A DNA stretch of 64,000 bases from NCBI GenBank assembly GCA_022316685.1, contig JAKJHU010000053.1:3651636-3715635 (forward strand), written 5' to 3'. Below, one piece after another: positions 61,855 through 64,000 of the stretch (positions are counted from its first letter, which is position 1; each line of letters starts with the position of its first letter). Position numbers and translations under genes: made by a program. A model generated the notes under the pieces. That model was not told where the DNA came from, did not search any database, and saw only the letters and a program-made list of their open reading frames with translations. Source of the DNA: Progne subis subis (lineage: Eukaryota > Chordata > Aves > Passeriformes > Hirundinidae).

Positions 61855-64000
61855 CTCCCAAGAAAGAGGGGAAAAAAAATAAAATTGTCTAACTAATCCT
61901 AATCCTGACAGTTCTGCTGCAGCAGAGAAGATGCTTGCCTTAAGTATCACGAAACATGGGATAAACATAGATAAAGATGGATCTCTGGGTGGCTGATGTC
62001 AGTCATACCCTGGCCAGGCTTTGCTGGAAGAGGAAGCTCTGTGCTGAGAACTGAAATTCTTCTGGAGAGCTCAAGTCTTCCCTGGCCTCCAACTCTCCGT
62101 GCTGCATCGGCGCCTTCCCAGGGGCACCGGGAGATGGATGTTTTCTGGTAACTCTTTGGAAGCATCCAGCTGGGTGACAGGGTAAACACTCTGCTCAGGA
62201 GCTCCTTCAGTCTGCGTCTGTGTCCGGTGGGTGCCGTAACGAGGGGAGTTACTCGCCAGACACGCAGGACCAGCGATGTGCTGAGGCTTTGATTGCCCCC
62301 TGCCAAGCCCTTCAGGGGGTTGTGTGCCTGTGTAGGGAGGATGCAGAGCAGAGGAGGGTTCTGCCCTGGATCCTGCCATTTGCCTGGTTTTCAGAGGCTG
62401 ATGTGATCAGAGTTGGAGAATTGCCAAAGCGGGGCAAGCCTGCTGCTTCCAGTCCCCTGTGCTCTGGGCCTGGGATCTGTAACACGCTGCCATGGACCTC
62501 CTGCGCGTTTGTGACGCTCAGGGAACCCGTGCAAATGTTGGGACTCTCCCTGCATCTCAAGGCAGCCCAAACTCTGTCCTAGGACATCAGCAATCCCAAT
62601 TTCTGAGCTGGTCTTTTCTGATTATGAGCATTTTTTTCATTTACCTTGCACAGAGTAAAGCAAAGGACTGCACAGGACAGACACTGGCTAATGAAGCTGT
62701 GATGTGTCTTGTTCCTTCAGCAGATTGTAAGATGAGATGTCTGCATACTACTGGGGTTTTTGGAGTGCAAAAAGGTACATTTCTTCCCAGTCTGTACAGT
62801 TTTCATTATTTCTTCAGGGAGAACAAGATGGGTTGAGGAGTAGAACCTGAGGATGAAATTGTTTCTAACAAATGTTCTACATTTGCTGTGTGGTGGCGTA
62901 AAATCGGGCAGGTATTTGCTAATAGGAAGCTGAGATGGGGGAAAACCAAGAGGAGATATCTGTGTTTGCTCTGCAGGTCCACAGCAGCTCCAGGAATCTC
63001 TATTAGTTTTCATGACTCCCTTGCTTTAACCAGATCTCACTGATTTAATGCTAAAGAAGAGCCAGGCTGTGGTGGGGCCCTGCAGGAACTCCTGTCACAC
63101 CCTTTTTTGGGGTGTCACTGCTCAGCTCTGTCTCCTGCTTTTCCTGAGCAGGAAGATAACCTGGAAGGTGACTCCATGAGAGCAGCCTGCACCTGCTGAG
63201 AGCTGCAGGATCAGACAAGGGATGGGGAGGCAGGAGCTGTGGCTGTAGCACCATTCCTTCCCTGGGCCCCTTGCTTAGTGCTAATCCTACACTGAGCAAA
63301 GGCTCAGTCCAGATCATGGTTAATTTTCAGGTGAGAGTCCCTTCTGGTTACATTTGATGCTTTTTTAAAGACTTCAGGCAAAGTATGAGATATGCTGGCA
63401 CCCTGAAAAAAAGAAAACACACAGACCCCCCTCATGTCCATCTTTAAAATGATATGAGTAGTGTATCTGATTTATGAAAAATGTATAAATGTGACTTAGG
63501 AACAGCTTGTGCTTTCACACTAAATAAAAGGACAAGACAGAAGAGGGAACTTGAATGTCTGTGAGCATACTCATGTATACAAATGACTGTCATAAATCTT
63601 TTTGCATGATTGCTTTGCTTTGTGGCATCTCTTTGGGGAGTTCTGCAGGGGAAAAGAAGCCCCACAGTTTGGGAAACTGAAAAAAAAAATGTAGAAGAAA
63701 ATGGATTTGCTGATATAATTATGCAATTCATCTAGAACATATTTGGTCTGCTAATGAGAACAGAAGGGTAAAGCCTCTGCAGTGGTGCTGGTTTAAGGGA
63801 ATTGAATTAAAAGACCAAACATCCTGGGTGAGACTGCTGCAGCCTCAGGAGGCAGGGCTGGCTCTGGAGGGAGTTGGAGACAGAGCCCGGCAAACCCTGC
63901 TAGTATCTTATGACTGAGGAAAGAAAATGCTTTATTCTTGCAAGGTGGGCTGGGGAGAAAACAGATTTCTCAGCTGGCATAAATCTGCCTTGACGTTGGT
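61855..64000. other. Non-coding stretch with a CpG-richer patch
   Basis: At about 62090-62290 CpG is clearly more frequent than in the surroundings, with long open frames on both strands (up to 120 codons). None resembles a known protein and no promoter motif is evident. The rest holds no recognised gene, RNA or repeat. Confidence 0.45.

Noticed and set aside
1..64000. CRISPR arrays, operons, phage or bacterial genes, tRNA or rRNA genes
   Set aside because: No regularly spaced repeats, no long contiguous frames and no T-arm or rRNA signatures. The CR1 element and general composition point to a vertebrate nuclear genome.

Overview
This window looks like nuclear DNA of a vertebrate, most likely a bird and perhaps a songbird. 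The strongest evidence is a truncated CR1 LINE 3' end at about 59011-59285. The window is otherwise very poor in recognisable transposons, moderately AT-rich and low in CpG. It contains many avian-style poly(T)/poly(A) and GT-rich homopolymer tracts. I see no prokaryotic or viral gene organisation.

No protein family could be recognised in any open frame. Nearly all open frames are 60-120 codons, and the two longest are 180 codons, about what chance gives in 64 kb. The window is best read as one large intron or an intergenic gene desert. A set of short minus-strand open segments between 61.9 kb and 14.1 kb have plausible splice acceptors and donors. The best is an in-phase pair at 61756-61854 and 61478-61585, and there is one possible terminal segment at 14092-14331. 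I record them as weak exon candidates because their reading phases do not all join and vertebrate introns are full of pseudo-exons.

Layout: 1-5.3 kb is featureless. The stretch 5.3-6.5 kb is rich in TAATTA motifs and resembles conserved non-coding (enhancer) DNA. Similar blocks occur near 9.4, 11.2, 14.7, 15.5-16.4, 18.2-18.6, 19.0, 32.4, 36.0, 37.1, 39.3, 41.9, 45.3, 47.8, 56.0 and 60.9 kb. The block at 18.2 kb holds three TAATCC sites plus a perfect octamer. Region 22.4-23.6 kb is distinctive: two adjacent hairpins, then a degenerate interstitial telomere-like TTAGGG array flanked by related sequence on both sides. At 33.03-33.34 kb there is a perfect 149-bp tandem duplication. The CR1 fragment lies at 59.0-59.3 kb.

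The likely biological role is a regulatory landscape around an unidentified developmental gene, with motif clusters for homeodomain and POU factors. That is inference from motif content alone, since no alignment could be run.
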